NCBI RefSeq assembly: GCF_013128195.2
Contig: NZ_CP053452.2
Span: 5,394,001-5,458,000, forward strand
From: Frigoriglobus tundricola
Lineage (GTDB): Bacteria; Planctomycetota; Planctomycetia; Gemmatales; Gemmataceae
Direction: 5' to 3'
Length of the DNA stretch: 64,000 nucleotides
This document shows positions 7,374 to 16,229 of the stretch, in pieces. The position numbers and the translations under genes are program-made. The notes under the pieces were generated by a model. That model saw nothing but the letters and a program-made list of their open reading frames with translations, was not told the origin of the DNA and made no database searches. Each line of letters starts with the position of its first letter. Positions within the stretch are counted from its first letter, which is position 1.

Positions 7374-8945
7374 TCAATTCACCAACAGGGCATCGCGAGC
7401 CAGGGCATCCAGCGTCGGGCCGAGGGCCGCGGCCAGCGCGGCGCGGACCTCGGTCGGTTCGCTCATCGCGTGCCCGCCCTTCTGCACGGTCAACTGGCCG
7501 GCCAGTGCCCGCTCGGTGAGCGCGTCCGTCAGTGCGGCCCGGTCGCGGGTGCCGTCCAGCAGCGGGAGCAGGTGCAAGCTCAGATCGGCGAGCTTCACGA
7601 CCTCGTGCCGGCGGTTGGCGACCGTCGCGTGCCCGTCGGCCGCACGCAACCGGGCGTGAACGAGCGCCACCGGCGCCTCGCCCGGCACCCGGGCAAACGA
7701 CACCGGCACGGCGTGCAGTTCGACCAGATCGGACGCGATGTGCGCGTTCAGCAGCCCCAGCGCGAGCGCCGATGCGTCCCCCGCGGTCGCGGCCCTGCTG
7801 AGCTTCTCGACCGCCCGCTGAAGCAGGTCGGTGAAGGGGACGGTACCCGGCCACTCTTCCGTGAGGGTCAACAGCGCCGCTTTGAACAGCGGCGCGCTGG
7901 CGGACACCACCATTCCGGTGCGGCTCTGGAACTGCGCGGCGGAGCCGGACCCGAGATCGAGTTTCCGGCCGACCAGCTTCCCGCCGGAGGCAAAAGAGAG
8001 CCCGCGAACCCGGTCCGGCTCGATGCCCCAGTTCGGCGTCTGGTCGGCGCGCACCAGGAGCGTTTCGCGGAACGTGCGGTTGCGGACGAAGTCGAGGTAC
8101 TGTTCGGTCTGGATCTGGTCGGGGGCGAGCAGCGCCAGGGTCTTCTGCACGTCCGCGCCGAAATTGCCCGATACCATCGTGGACACGCGCGCCTCACCCA
8201 GGTAGGACAGGCCGCGGGCCGTGGCCCGCTCGACGAACTGGTGGAAGTACACCGGCTCGTTCACGTCTTCGAGCTGCTCGTGGTAGATGTAGTGGTCCGA
8301 CTGGTCCCGCATGAACTCCAGTTCGCTCCGCAGCAGCACCGCATAGGCGCCCGTGTCCTGCTTGGCCGTTTGTGCGAGGAAATCGAGCAGCGCGCGGGCC
8401 TGGCCGATGCGCTGGACCGGGTCCTCGAAGCGGAGCGCGTGGTACCGCATCATGTCGCGGATCATGCCGCGCATGTGCCAGCCGGGGTACGTGTTGTAGC
8501 TGATGTACGCCACGCCGTTCGGCGCGAGGTGGTCCGCGCACACCGTCAGGATCTTCTCCTGCACCGCGCGCGGCACCCACGAGAACACGCCGTGGCACAG
8601 GATGTAATCGAAGGAGCCGTAGCCGGCATCGATGTCGGTGATGCTGGCGTGCCGCAGGCTCACGTTGGTGAGACCGGCCGCGCGGACGACGCGCGCGCCG
8701 TCGTCGATCTGCCGGGCCGACAGATCGACGCCCACGAACGTGCTCTCCGGCAGCGCCTCGGCCATCGGGATGAGGTTGCCGCCGGCCGCGCAGCCGAGTT
8801 CGAGGACGCGGCACCGCGCCGGCGGCGGCGGGGTCAGTCCGAACAGCGTGGCAACGGTGGCGAGCCGGGACGGGTGCGTCTGCGCGAACGGCAGGCTGTC
8901 GTACGGAACGGCGTCGTAACTGTTGGTCGCGGGAGTGTCGCTCAT
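7374..8945 (-). CDS. SAM-dependent methyltransferase with regulatory and C-terminal domains
   Basis: A 523-residue three-part protein. Residues 40-180 are a class I methyltransferase with the SAM-binding motif VLELGCAAGGNL (near 46-57), acidic VGVDLSARQID and FDYILCHGVFSWVP. Residues about 220-300 match the methyltransferase regulatory domain family (PF10119-like: SELEFMRDQSDHYIYHEQLE). The rest resembles the winged-helix-containing C terminus of bacterial protein-lysine methyltransferases (RDRAALTDALTERALAGQL). Substrate unknown; protein lysine methylation is one possibility. Start MSDTPATNSYDAVPYDSLPF at 8945. It is the first of four unrelated-looking methyltransferases within 7 kb. Confidence 0.85.
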   Translation of the reverse strand: MSDTPATNSYDAVPYDSLPFAQTHPSRLATVATLFGLTPPPPARCRVLELGCAAGGNLIPMAEALPESTFVGVDLSARQIDDGARVVRAAGLTNVSLRHASITDIDAGYGSFDYILCHGVFSWVPRAVQEKILTVCADHLAPNGVAYISYNTYPGWHMRGMIRDMMRYHALRFEDPVQRIGQARALLDFLAQTAKQDTGAYAVLLRSELEFMRDQSDHYIYHEQLEDVNEPVYFHQFVERATARGLSYLGEARVSTMVSGNFGADVQKTLALLAPDQIQTEQYLDFVRNRTFRETLLVRADQTPNWGIEPDRVRGLSFASGGKLVGRKLDLGSGSAAQFQSRTGMVVSASAPLFKAALLTLTEEWPGTVPFTDLLQRAVEKLSRAATAGDASALALGLLNAHIASDLVELHAVPVSFARVPGEAPVALVHARLRAADGHATVANRRHEVVKLADLSLHLLPLLDGTRDRAALTDALTERALAGQLTVQKGGHAMSEPTEVRAALAAALGPTLDALARDALLVN

Positions 8946-9083
8946 GCGGAGGTTATGAGCACGTGATGCGGTCGCGGCAAGCTCCGCGCGAATTTCGGCA
9001 GCCGGTCTTGAGCGGACCCGGTGCGCCTGCTACGAAACCGCAGGGATTGTTGCCCGGGAGCGTGGGCCGTCTGAACGAGTCGA

Positions 9084-9770
9084 GTGGAGCAGACCGTGAG
9101 CCAGGTTCAATGGGACGCAGTGGACCGGTATTTGGGCGACCTGTTGATCGCGCCCGACCCGGCGCTCGACGCCGCGCTGGCGGATAGCGCAGCGGCGGGG
9201 CTTCCGGCGATCAACGTCTCGCCGATGCAAGGGAAGTTCTTGCACCTGCTGGCCCGTATCCGCGGCGCAACAAACATTCTGGAGATCGGAACGTTGGGCG
9301 GGTACAGCACGATCTGGCTCGCCCGGGCGCTCCCGCCGAACGGAACGCTCGTCACGCTGGAGTCGGAACCCGGGCACGCCGCGGTCGCCCGCGCCAACAT
9401 CGAACGGGCCGGGCTCACCCACCGCGTCGAGTTGCGGCTCGGCCGGGCGATCGACACGCTCCCGCAACTCGCGACCGAGGGCCGCGGCCCCTTCGACCTG
9501 GTGTTCATCGACGCGGACAAGCCGAGTACGCCGGACTACTTCCGCTGGGCGCTGCGGCTGACGCGCACGGGCAGCGTGATCGTGGTGGACAACGTCATTC
9601 GGAACGGGGCCGTGGCGGACGCGGCGAGCGATGACGAGCGGGTGCGGGGCATTCAAGAGTTCCTGAAGCGGGCCGCGGCCGAACCGCGTGTGACTACGAC
9701 CGCGATACAGACCGTGGGCGCAAAGGGGTACGACGGGTTCGCGATCGCGCTGGTCACGTCCGACGGCTGA
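9084..9770 (+). CDS. O-methyltransferase, caffeoyl-CoA OMT-like (family 3)
   Basis: A 228-residue class I O-methyltransferase. Seen: NILEIGTLGGYSTIWLARAL (SAM loop), LVTLESEPGHAAVARANIER, and the metal/substrate acid FIDADKPSTPDYFRWAL, followed by GSVIVVDNVIRNGAV. This pattern fits cation-dependent family 3 enzymes acting on catechol-like substrates. The frame opens with GTG at 9084; a second GTG at 9096 (MSQVQWDAV) is equally possible. The MFS exporter follows 82 bases downstream on the same strand, so the pair may be cotranscribed. Confidence 0.88.
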   Translation: MEQTVSQVQWDAVDRYLGDLLIAPDPALDAALADSAAAGLPAINVSPMQGKFLHLLARIRGATNILEIGTLGGYSTIWLARALPPNGTLVTLESEPGHAAVARANIERAGLTHRVELRLGRAIDTLPQLATEGRGPFDLVFIDADKPSTPDYFRWALRLTRTGSVIVVDNVIRNGAVADAASDDERVRGIQEFLKRAAAEPRVTTTAIQTVGAKGYDGFAIALVTSDG

Positions 9771-9852
9771 GCGAAACGAAGTGCCCGCAAGCCCACATTT
9801 CGCCCCAAGCCCGGTAGGCGTTCGACACACAGGCACACGGACCGGAAGTTTC

Positions 9853-11106
9853 ATGGCCGACACAGGGACGTTCGCAACCACTTCCGACAACGACGCACTG
9901 TTCCGCCGCTCCTACGTGCTCTACCTGACCGGGCGCTTCTGCGGCACCCTCGCCACCACCTCCCAGGCGGTCGTCATCGCCTGGGAGGTGTACGAAATCG
10001 CCCGCGGGGCGATGTCCGTCGCGGAAGCCGCGTTCGCGGTAGGGATGATCGGACTGGCCCAGTTCCTCCCGCTGGTCGCGCTGACCCTGCACGCGGGCGA
10101 AGTCGCCGACCGGCACAACCGTCGCCTCATCCTGACGCTCTGTTATCTGGCCCAGTTCCTCACGGCCGTGGGGCTGGCGCTTCATTTGGAGTTCGGGAGC
10201 GGGCTGTGGCCGGTTTTCGCGCTTTCCGCACTGTTCGGGTCGGCGCGGGCGTTCTTCCAGCCGACGGCCAGCGCCCTCGGCCCGATGCTCGTGCCGCCGC
10301 GCCTACTGCCGCGGGCGATCGCCACGAACTCGCTGGTCGCGCAACTGGCCGGCATTCTCGGCCCGGCCCTCGGCGGGGTGCTCTGCGCCGTGTCCCCGCT
10401 CGCCGGGTACGCGATGTGCGCCGGGCTGTACGCCTGCGCCGCCGCGTCCGCCCGACTGATCCGCGCGAACACGCAGCCCGTCGTCGAGCCGGGCCGGTCG
10501 CGCGCGACGCAGATCCGTGAGGGGCTCGAATACGTTTGGGGTAACAAGCTGGTGTTCGGCGCGATCTCGCTCGACCTGTTCGCCGTCCTCCTCGGGGGCG
10601 CTACGGGGCTGCTTCCCGTGTTCGCCCGCGACGTGCTGCACGTCGGCCCGGAGGGGTTCGGCGCCCTGCGGAGCGCGCCCGCGGTCGGGGCGCTGTTGAT
10701 GGCCGGCTGTCTCGCGGTCCGGCCGATCCGCCGCCACATCGGGCTGAAGATGTTCGGAGCGGTGGCCGTCTTCGGGCTGATGACGCTCCTGTTCGCTTTT
10801 TCGGAGTCGTTCCTGTTCTCGGCGGCGTGCCTGGCGGTGCTGGGCGGGGCCGACATGGTGTCGGTGTTCACGCGCCAGAGCCTCGTCCAGATCGCCACCC
10901 CGGACCGGATGCGCGGGCGCGTATCGGCCGTTTCGACGCTGTTCATCGGGGCATCGAACGAGTTGGGCGAGTTCGAGAGCGGGGTGACGGCCCGGTTCCT
11001 CGGGCCGATTGGAGCCGTTGCGTTCGGCGGGATCGGGGCGCTGATCGTGACCGGCGTGTGGGCGCGGCTGTTTCCGTCGCTCCGGAAAGCGGACCGGCTG
11101 ACCTGA
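9853..11106 (+). CDS. MFS exporter, EntS-like
   Basis: A 417-residue inner-membrane transporter of the major facilitator superfamily with about 11-12 hydrophobic helices. The cytoplasmic loop HAGEVADRHNRRLILT carries the typical MFS D-R-R motif, and TPDRMRGRVSAVSTLFIGASNELGEFESG is typical of the EntS/MFS_3 exporter subfamily. Start MADTGTFATT at 9853 is chosen because the upstream in-frame stretch to 9781 is not protein-like. Efflux of a small molecule is likely; the methyltransferase genes around it give no substrate. Confidence 0.88.
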   Translation: MADTGTFATTSDNDALFRRSYVLYLTGRFCGTLATTSQAVVIAWEVYEIARGAMSVAEAAFAVGMIGLAQFLPLVALTLHAGEVADRHNRRLILTLCYLAQFLTAVGLALHLEFGSGLWPVFALSALFGSARAFFQPTASALGPMLVPPRLLPRAIATNSLVAQLAGILGPALGGVLCAVSPLAGYAMCAGLYACAAASARLIRANTQPVVEPGRSRATQIREGLEYVWGNKLVFGAISLDLFAVLLGGATGLLPVFARDVLHVGPEGFGALRSAPAVGALLMAGCLAVRPIRRHIGLKMFGAVAVFGLMTLLFAFSESFLFSAACLAVLGGADMVSVFTRQSLVQIATPDRMRGRVSAVSTLFIGASNELGEFESGVTARFLGPIGAVAFGGIGALIVTGVWARLFPSLRKADRLT

Positions 11107-11192
11107 GGGTAATGGCCTTTCGTGCGGTCCGTGCGGAACGAGTGAATCACACGAAAGGCCGCTTCGGCAAACGGCCGGTGTGAGGCCGTAGA

Positions 11193-11338
11193 TGTAGGTC
11201 GCGGTCGAGCGTGGCTTTGCACGCGAGGCCCGACGGCGGATCACCTGTGCGGGTCGGCGAAGTCGGCGGCGCGGGCGAGATCCGCAGAGGCCAGGGGCGT
11301 CGGGCCTCGTCGCAAAGCCTCCTCGACCGCGACCTACA
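11193..11338. repeat. MITE-like imperfect palindrome, copy 1
   Basis: A 146-bp element whose ends are inverted copies of each other. The left arm begins TGTAGGTCGCGGTCGAG and contains GAGGCCCGACG; the right arm ends with the complement, CTCGACCGCGACCTACA, about 45 bases long with a few mismatches. A nearly identical unit follows 25 bases downstream in the same orientation. No ORF is supported inside it. Confidence 0.8.
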
Positions 11339-11363
11339 AGTCCGCGTCCGTCGCGGTCGTGGT

Positions 11364-11511
11364 TGTAGGTCGCGGTCGAGCGTGGCTCTGCACGCGAGGC
11401 CCGACGGCGGACCGGCCATGCGGATCTGTGCAAGCCAAGCGGCGCAAGCGAGACCCGCATCGCGGAGGGCCGTCGGGCCTCGTCGCCAAGCCTCCTCGAC
11501 CGCGACCTACA
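11364..11511. repeat. MITE-like imperfect palindrome, copy 2
   Basis: A 148-bp second copy of the palindrome at 11193, same orientation and ends, with the central 50 bases less conserved than the arms. Transcribed, each unit would fold into one long hairpin. Confidence 0.8.
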
Positions 11512-11763
11512 ACATCGCCCGTATGCCACTCAGGCGAATGACCGGTGTGAGCCAGCTGGTCAGACCGACACGCCACCCGGCACGCCCCGATGCGAACGAA
11601 CTGCGCGGAGCGAGCAGACCGCACTCAAGGCCACCACCGATCTGAGCGATCGGCTCGTGCGACCTCACGACTTGAAACTCTGCGAGGCCGTATGCTACGC
11701 GGTGGTGCGAACCTTGACCGGACTCACGCACTCTTGATGTGATACCCTGGAGACAAGACACAC

Positions 11764-12525
11764 ATGGTTGTGGACGAACAGCGGCGGTTGATCCTGGACC
11801 AGTTCACCCGCCAGGCGGTCCCGTTCTCGGAAATGCACGCCCGGGACGATGCGGAGATCCACCAGCTCCTCATCACGACCGCCGGGATCACTTCGGTCGA
11901 TCAGGTGCTCGATGTGGCCTGTGGGCCGGGGCTCGTCGCGTGCGAAGTCGCGAAGGTGGCCGGTCACGTCACCGGAGTCGATCTGACCCCGGCGATGATC
12001 GACCAGGCCCGGACCCGCCAGCGGTCCCTCGGGCTGGTCAACCTGACGTGGGTGCTCGGCGACGCGCAGCCGCTCCCGTTCCCGGACGCGACGTTCTCGC
12101 GGGTCGTGACCCGGTATTCGTTCCACCACTTCTCCGACCCGCGCGGCGTCTTCGCCGAGCTAGCGCGGGTCTGCCGCCCCGGCGGTCGGGTTACCGTCTG
12201 CGACGTGTTCACGACCTCGCCGCAGCAGGCCGAAGCCTACGACCGGTTGGAGCGCTTCCGCGACCCGTCCCACACCCACGCCCTTCAGCTCGCCGAACTC
12301 GAGGAACTGTTCGCCGGGCTCGCGGATGTGCGGCGGGAGTTCTACAAGTACCCCGTCCGAGTTAACGAGCTCCTGTCGCGCTCGTTCCCGGACGCCGGCG
12401 GAGCGGACGCGTTCCGGCACGCGGTGCGGGCCGACATCGGGATCAATGCTCTGGGCATCGACGCCGCGAACAACAGCGGGCTCCAGTTCTCGTTCCCGGT
12501 TGTCATACTGTCCGGTGTGAAGTAA
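11764..12525 (+). CDS. class I SAM-dependent methyltransferase, UbiE-like
   Basis: A 253-residue methyltransferase with the full set of motifs: VLDVACGPGLVACEVA (motif I), VTGVDLTPAMIDQAR, GDAQPLPFPDATFSRVVTRYSFHHF (post-I and II), and LARVCRPGGRVTVCDVF (III). This is the Methyltransf_11/UbiE type, which methylates small molecules such as quinones; substrate unknown. The start MVVDEQRRLILDQFTRQAV at 11764 has GGAGA about 9 bases upstream. It ends in a strong hairpin and is transcribed alone. Confidence 0.88.
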   Translation: MVVDEQRRLILDQFTRQAVPFSEMHARDDAEIHQLLITTAGITSVDQVLDVACGPGLVACEVAKVAGHVTGVDLTPAMIDQARTRQRSLGLVNLTWVLGDAQPLPFPDATFSRVVTRYSFHHFSDPRGVFAELARVCRPGGRVTVCDVFTTSPQQAEAYDRLERFRDPSHTHALQLAELEELFAGLADVRREFYKYPVRVNELLSRSFPDAGGADAFRHAVRADIGINALGIDAANNSGLQFSFPVVILSGVK

Positions 12526-12527
12526 CT

Positions 12528-12570
12528 CGCCGCGTCGAACCCGCCCACAAGGGGCGGGTTCGGCGCGGCG
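12528..12570. terminator. hairpin between convergent genes
   Basis: A stem of about 19 bases (CGCCGCGTCGAACCCGCCC with its near-complement) closes on the loop ACAA right after the methyltransferase stop codon. There is no clear T run, so it may act as a bidirectional stabiliser or terminator for this gene and the leftward BI-1 gene. Confidence 0.65.
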
Positions 12571-12618
12571 GATGAGTCACTTCCGATCCGACACCGAGAC
12601 GGGGCCAAACTGTCCGCA

Positions 12619-13347
12619 CTAATCGTCCCGCGCGATCATGAAGATCCGGAGGATGTAGTAGAACAACATCGCGAACGAGCCGAACAGGGCCATACTCGCG
12701 GCCACGTGCTCGTTCGTGCCGTACCGGTGCATCACGTTCGACGTGTCGTAGACGATGTACCCGGCGAACAGGGCCACCATCAGCCCGAAGAACACGAGCC
12801 CCAGGCTGAACCCGAACAGCACGGCCGCCAGGATCACGCCCAGTGCCACGAACGACCCGATCGCCAGTATCGGCCCCATGAACGAGAAGTCCTTGCCGGA
12901 CACGAACACGGCCACGGTCAGCGCCCCGAACGCGGCCAGCGTCACGATCCCCGCTTGGATCGGCAACTGCGGGTTCCCGATGCCGAACTTCGGGTTCGAC
13001 GCGATCAAGAGAATCGGCAAGAACAGGACGGTATAGAGCGACACGTACAGCGCCAGCCCCGCGTACTGCATCCCGACCGACGCCCGCGACCGGGCCATGT
13101 ACTGGGCGGCCATCGTGCCGCCCATGAACACGATCATCAGGATGAACCACGCGAACCGGTGCGCCATGAACACGTCGCGGACGATCTGTTCGGCCGCTCC
13201 GGTCGCAATGAGCGCCGCCGAGGCGGCGACCCAGGCCAGAACCGCACCCGCCAGGTGCGCATAAGTGCGGCGGATGAACCGCACCCGTTCGCTCGGCGGG
13301 GCCGAAGCGACGCTCTCACCGTAGTATCCGTCGACGAGATAGCTCAT
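12619..13347 (-). CDS. Bax inhibitor-1 / YccA family membrane protein
   Basis: A 242-residue integral membrane protein with seven hydrophobic helices, matching the BI-1 (UPF0005) family of pH-gated calcium leak channels and stress proteins. Family marks: RVRFIRRTYAHLAGAVL at the first helix and the C-terminal GYIVYDTSNVMHRYGTNEHV with the conserved aspartate of the sixth/seventh helix, then ALFGSFAMLFYYILRIF. The start MSYLVDGYYGESVAS at 13347 is preferred over the in-frame 13383 because the added residues are not family-like and a purine-rich AGGAAAG lies 5 bases upstream. Confidence 0.9.
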   Translation of the reverse strand: MSYLVDGYYGESVASAPPSERVRFIRRTYAHLAGAVLAWVAASAALIATGAAEQIVRDVFMAHRFAWFILMIVFMGGTMAAQYMARSRASVGMQYAGLALYVSLYTVLFLPILLIASNPKFGIGNPQLPIQAGIVTLAAFGALTVAVFVSGKDFSFMGPILAIGSFVALGVILAAVLFGFSLGLVFFGLMVALFAGYIVYDTSNVMHRYGTNEHVAASMALFGSFAMLFYYILRIFMIARDD

Positions 13348-13408
13348 GTGGGCTTTCCTCCAAGGGTTACCCACTTTATGCATGCGGCGTGCCGCGAAGC
13401 AAGCGATT

Positions 13409-14290
13409 TCAGGCCACGCGGCGGGCCGGCGCGTCGCGAAACCGCGGGTCGTAAGCGTGTAACCCTAATGGCGGCTGGTAGTAATGGAGGTCCACCTCGC
13501 CCTCATAAGGGGCACAGATCAGGACGGCCGTCTTGCTGGCATCTTCTCGCGGCATCACGGAATTCAGGTGTGCGTGCATCTCCTCACGCGCGCCGCGTAA
13601 GGCGGCCCGGCACATTTTGACGCGCCACCGCCACCCGAGCCGCCCCGGAGGGGTCTCCGCGGTGCCGTCGAAGTACGCGCCGGTCGGGTCGGTGAAATAC
13701 GTGGCCTTGAGCAACTGCCGCAGCGCCCCTTCTGTCGGCAGCCACTCGCAGTTGTGATCGGCGAAGTTGTACAGCGCCCCTTTCGCCCCGAGCCCCAGCC
13801 CGAGCGGGCCGCCGATCACCACGGTCGTGCCCGGGTGGCAGCAGTGGCGGATCTGGGCCAGCGCGTAAAACGGGTCGTGCAGGTGGTAGTACACGCCCAT
13901 GAACAGGATCACGTCGAACTTCTTTCCCCGGGACGCGAGATCGTAAACCGACAGGTTCTGGTCGATCTCCACCGAGGAGCCGAGTAGCTCCTTCGCCAGG
14001 TGGATGCCGCGCCCATGGGACCAGTTCTGGCCGAGGTCGTCGCTCGCCAGCACCGCCCGCGCGCCGCGCTTCTCGGCGTAGAAGCTCCAGTACCCGTCCC
14101 ACGCGCCGATGTCGAGGACCGACTTGCCGCGGAAGTCCACGGTCGCGAGCTGCGATTCGATGAGCCGCCAGACGCGCCGGTGCTCGTCGAGCTGGTGGCA
14201 GTGGGTGCGGGTCCGGAGCCCGTTACCGAAATCGAACTCGTGGTACCAGGTGACGGCGTCCAGTTCTGCCTGTTTGGCCGTGATGTCCAT
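13409..14290 (-). CDS. SAM-dependent methyltransferase, CmoB/DUF1698-like
   Basis: A 293-residue class I methyltransferase with SVLDIGAWDGYWSFYAEKRGA (the WDG variant of motif I), VLASDDL, and FDVILFMGVYYHLHDPFYAL. The VLDIG-WDG-(Y/F)WSF and GVLYHL-type blocks are characteristic of CmoB/DUF1698 enzymes, which act in wobble uridine tRNA modification, but many homologues methylate other substrates. Start MDITAKQAELDAV at 14290. A strong hairpin followed by a T run lies only 11 bases upstream of this start (see 14302-14347), which is unusual. The final 60 residues are outside the common fold. Confidence 0.8.
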   Translation of the reverse strand: MDITAKQAELDAVTWYHEFDFGNGLRTRTHCHQLDEHRRVWRLIESQLATVDFRGKSVLDIGAWDGYWSFYAEKRGARAVLASDDLGQNWSHGRGIHLAKELLGSSVEIDQNLSVYDLASRGKKFDVILFMGVYYHLHDPFYALAQIRHCCHPGTTVVIGGPLGLGLGAKGALYNFADHNCEWLPTEGALRQLLKATYFTDPTGAYFDGTAETPPGRLGWRWRVKMCRAALRGAREEMHAHLNSVMPREDASKTAVLICAPYEGEVDLHYYQPPLGLHAYDPRFRDAPARRVA

Positions 14291-14301
14291 TCGCTCCCCC
14301 C

Positions 14302-14347
14302 AAAACAAAAAACGGACCGCGCGCCCGGATTACTGACACGCGGTCCG
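14302..14347 (-). terminator. hairpin plus T run next to a start codon: terminator or attenuator
   Basis: On the minus strand the stem CGGACCGCG / CGCGGTCCG (14347-14339 with 14321-14313) encloses a 17-base loop and is followed by TTTTTTGTTTT. This is a textbook intrinsic terminator. It lies 144 bases after the DUF1571 stop and 11 bases before the CmoB-like gene's start. It could end the DUF1571 transcript or attenuate the methyltransferase gene. Confidence 0.75.
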
Positions 14348-14490
14348 CGGTCACTCGCCCCCCGACGAGTGAGCCGATGTCTCTTGTGTTCTCGTCGGGC
14401 GGGACGAGGCGTTGCGCCGTCCCACCGTCCCGCAAAGCAACGGCGGAACGGTGGCAAAGGCTTGTCCCGCCATTTCGTCGTCGAACCCGA

Positions 14491-15279
14491 TCAACTGTCG
14501 AAGGTGCTCTCGCCCACGCCGGGGTTCGCTTTCATATCGGTGAAGCTGTACGCTTCGAGCAGGTCACCGACGGCGGCCCCGGACTTCGGCTGGTCGTACG
14601 CCTCGTACCGCACCAGCATCTTCGTGTCCTTGTCCACGTAAATCAGCATCCGATAGGCGTAGCGGAAGGCGTGCTGGCGGCGGGTGAGGACCTCGTAACG
14701 GGTCACGTTCTTGCCCGCGAACTGGTACTCGCCGGCGTACACCTCGACCGGGTTGTTCAGCGTCTTCTCGCGGGCCGTGGCGGCCGAGATGCGGTCGAGG
14801 ACGGCGGCCATCGTCCACTCGGTCACCGGGTGCCGGTTGGCGGCCAGGAACTTCTCGTCGTCGAGGTCGATCGAGTGGAACCCCTTCGCCCCGGCGGCGC
14901 CGGCCGGGCGGTAGCGCATCTTCATGGTCTTGCGCGCCGCGGAGTAGGCCACTTCCATGCCGGCGACCTCGCTCGGGCGGGCGAACCGCACGTACACGCC
15001 CACCGGCTTCGTCCGGACCTTCATCTCCGCGACCTGCTCGGCGCCGATCTTGTCCTTCACCATTTCCTGACGGGTGAACGTGCAACTGTAGTCGCGCAAC
15101 TTGCCCAGCGCGGTTTGGGCGTCGCCGAGCACGGTCACGAGCGATTCGCCACCGACCTTCGGGTGTTCGACCGCGGCCGGTGCCGACTTGGCCGGCTCGC
15201 CCTTGGGCGGCTGGGCAACGACCACCCCGCCCGCCAGAAGCCCGGCGCACGCCACCGCTGCCCACGTCTTCGTTCGCAT
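14491..15279 (-). CDS. DUF1571 family secreted protein
   Basis: A 262-residue protein of the DUF1571 family, common in planctomycetes and of unknown function. The start at 15279 gives a signal peptide MRTKTWAAVACAGLLAGGVV followed by an Ala-Gln cleavage-like site, so it is probably exported; the open frame upstream to 15474 is rejected. Family marks: LGKLRDYSCTFTRQEMVKDKIG, PVGVYVRFARPSEVAGMEVAYS, MKMRYRP, and the C-terminal YVDKDTKMLVRYEAYD. The fold resembles LolA/LolB-type lipoprotein carriers as far as I recall. A terminator-like hairpin lies about 140 bases after the stop. Confidence 0.85.
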   Translation of the reverse strand: MRTKTWAAVACAGLLAGGVVVAQPPKGEPAKSAPAAVEHPKVGGESLVTVLGDAQTALGKLRDYSCTFTRQEMVKDKIGAEQVAEMKVRTKPVGVYVRFARPSEVAGMEVAYSAARKTMKMRYRPAGAAGAKGFHSIDLDDEKFLAANRHPVTEWTMAAVLDRISAATAREKTLNNPVEVYAGEYQFAGKNVTRYEVLTRRQHAFRYAYRMLIYVDKDTKMLVRYEAYDQPKSGAAVGDLLEAYSFTDMKANPGVGESTFDS

Positions 15280-15542
15280 GGTTTCGCTCCCCCCATCGAC
15301 CCAGTAGATCGGCCTTTGGGCAGGCTCATAACAACCGAGCGCAGCCAGGGGAAGCCAAAAAATGCCAATTTCGCAAAGGAAACTACACGAGATGCGCGGA
15401 GTGCGGGGGTTCTCGAATCTCGCCCGTGCGGGCGAGATGGGGCGTCGGCCCGAAGGGGAACGGGTGCTCGGCACCGGAACCGCGGAGCGCCGAATAGGAT
15501 GAGGGAGGGTTCGGGGGCGTCCTTGTCGTGGCCGGAGCGCAT

Positions 15543-16187
15543 ATGTCCGTTCAGATCCTGACCATCGAGTCGCAGCCGTTCGCCGAAAACTCGTACCTGG
15601 TGTGGAACGATGGGGGCACGGAGGCGTTCGTCATCGACCCCGGCTTCGAGCCCGAACTGATCGTCGAGGCCCTCGATGAGCGTGGCCTGACACTCGTGGC
15701 GATCGTCTGCACGCACGGGCACTGCGACCACATTGCGGGGAACGCCGCACTCAAGCGGGCGTACCCGACCGTCCCGATCATTATCGGGGCCGGCGACGCG
15801 GTCATGCTCACCGACGCGATGAAGAACCTGAGCGGGCCGTTCGGCTTCGACGTGACCAGCCCCCCGGCCGACCGCACGGTCACCGACGGCGAGGCGCTCA
15901 CCGTTGCGGGCATCACAATGGACGTGGGCGAGATCCCCGGGCACTCGCCCGGTCACGTCGTGTACGCCCTCCGCGACACGAAGCCGACGCTCGTCCTTGG
16001 CGGCGACGTGCTGTTCCGCGGCGGCGTGGGCCGCACCGACTTCCCCGGCGGCAGTTTCGCGCAGCTCAAAGCGGGCATCCGGCGCGTGTTGTGGCCGCTC
16101 CCGGATGATACCGTTGTTTACCCCGGTCACGGCCCGACCACGACCACCGGCCACGAGAAACGCACCAACGCGTATCTCGCGGACTGA
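15543..16187 (+). CDS. MBL-fold metallo-hydrolase, glyoxalase II-like
   Basis: A 214-residue zinc hydrolase. The metal-binding motif THGHCDH is at 57-63, followed by the histidine in IPGHSPGHVVY, the bridging aspartate in LVLGGDVLF and the last histidine in VYPGHGPTT. RTDFPGGS and length fit the glyoxalase II-related hydrolases that open thioesters such as lactoylglutathione; a glutathione substrate cannot be assumed in a planctomycete. The ATG at 15543 (MSVQILTIESQPFAEN) is preferred over GTG at 15528. Not in an operon with the large gene that begins 42 bases further on unless they share one promoter. Confidence 0.9.
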   Translation: MSVQILTIESQPFAENSYLVWNDGGTEAFVIDPGFEPELIVEALDERGLTLVAIVCTHGHCDHIAGNAALKRAYPTVPIIIGAGDAVMLTDAMKNLSGPFGFDVTSPPADRTVTDGEALTVAGITMDVGEIPGHSPGHVVYALRDTKPTLVLGGDVLFRGGVGRTDFPGGSFAQLKAGIRRVLWPLPDDTVVYPGHGPTTTTGHEKRTNAYLAD

Positions 16188-16229
16188 ACCCGTGGTAAAC
16201 TGGGGCAACCCGCCTTCGGAGCTGCCCCG

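Larger units (their letters stand above)
11107..11763. other. repeat-bearing intergenic region
   Basis: This stretch of about 650 bases between two rightward genes contains two tandem copies of a large imperfect palindrome (11193-11338 and 11364-11511), listed separately. The rest, including 11512-11763, shows no supportable gene. GGAGA at 11751 is the likely ribosome binding site of the next gene. Confidence 0.6.
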
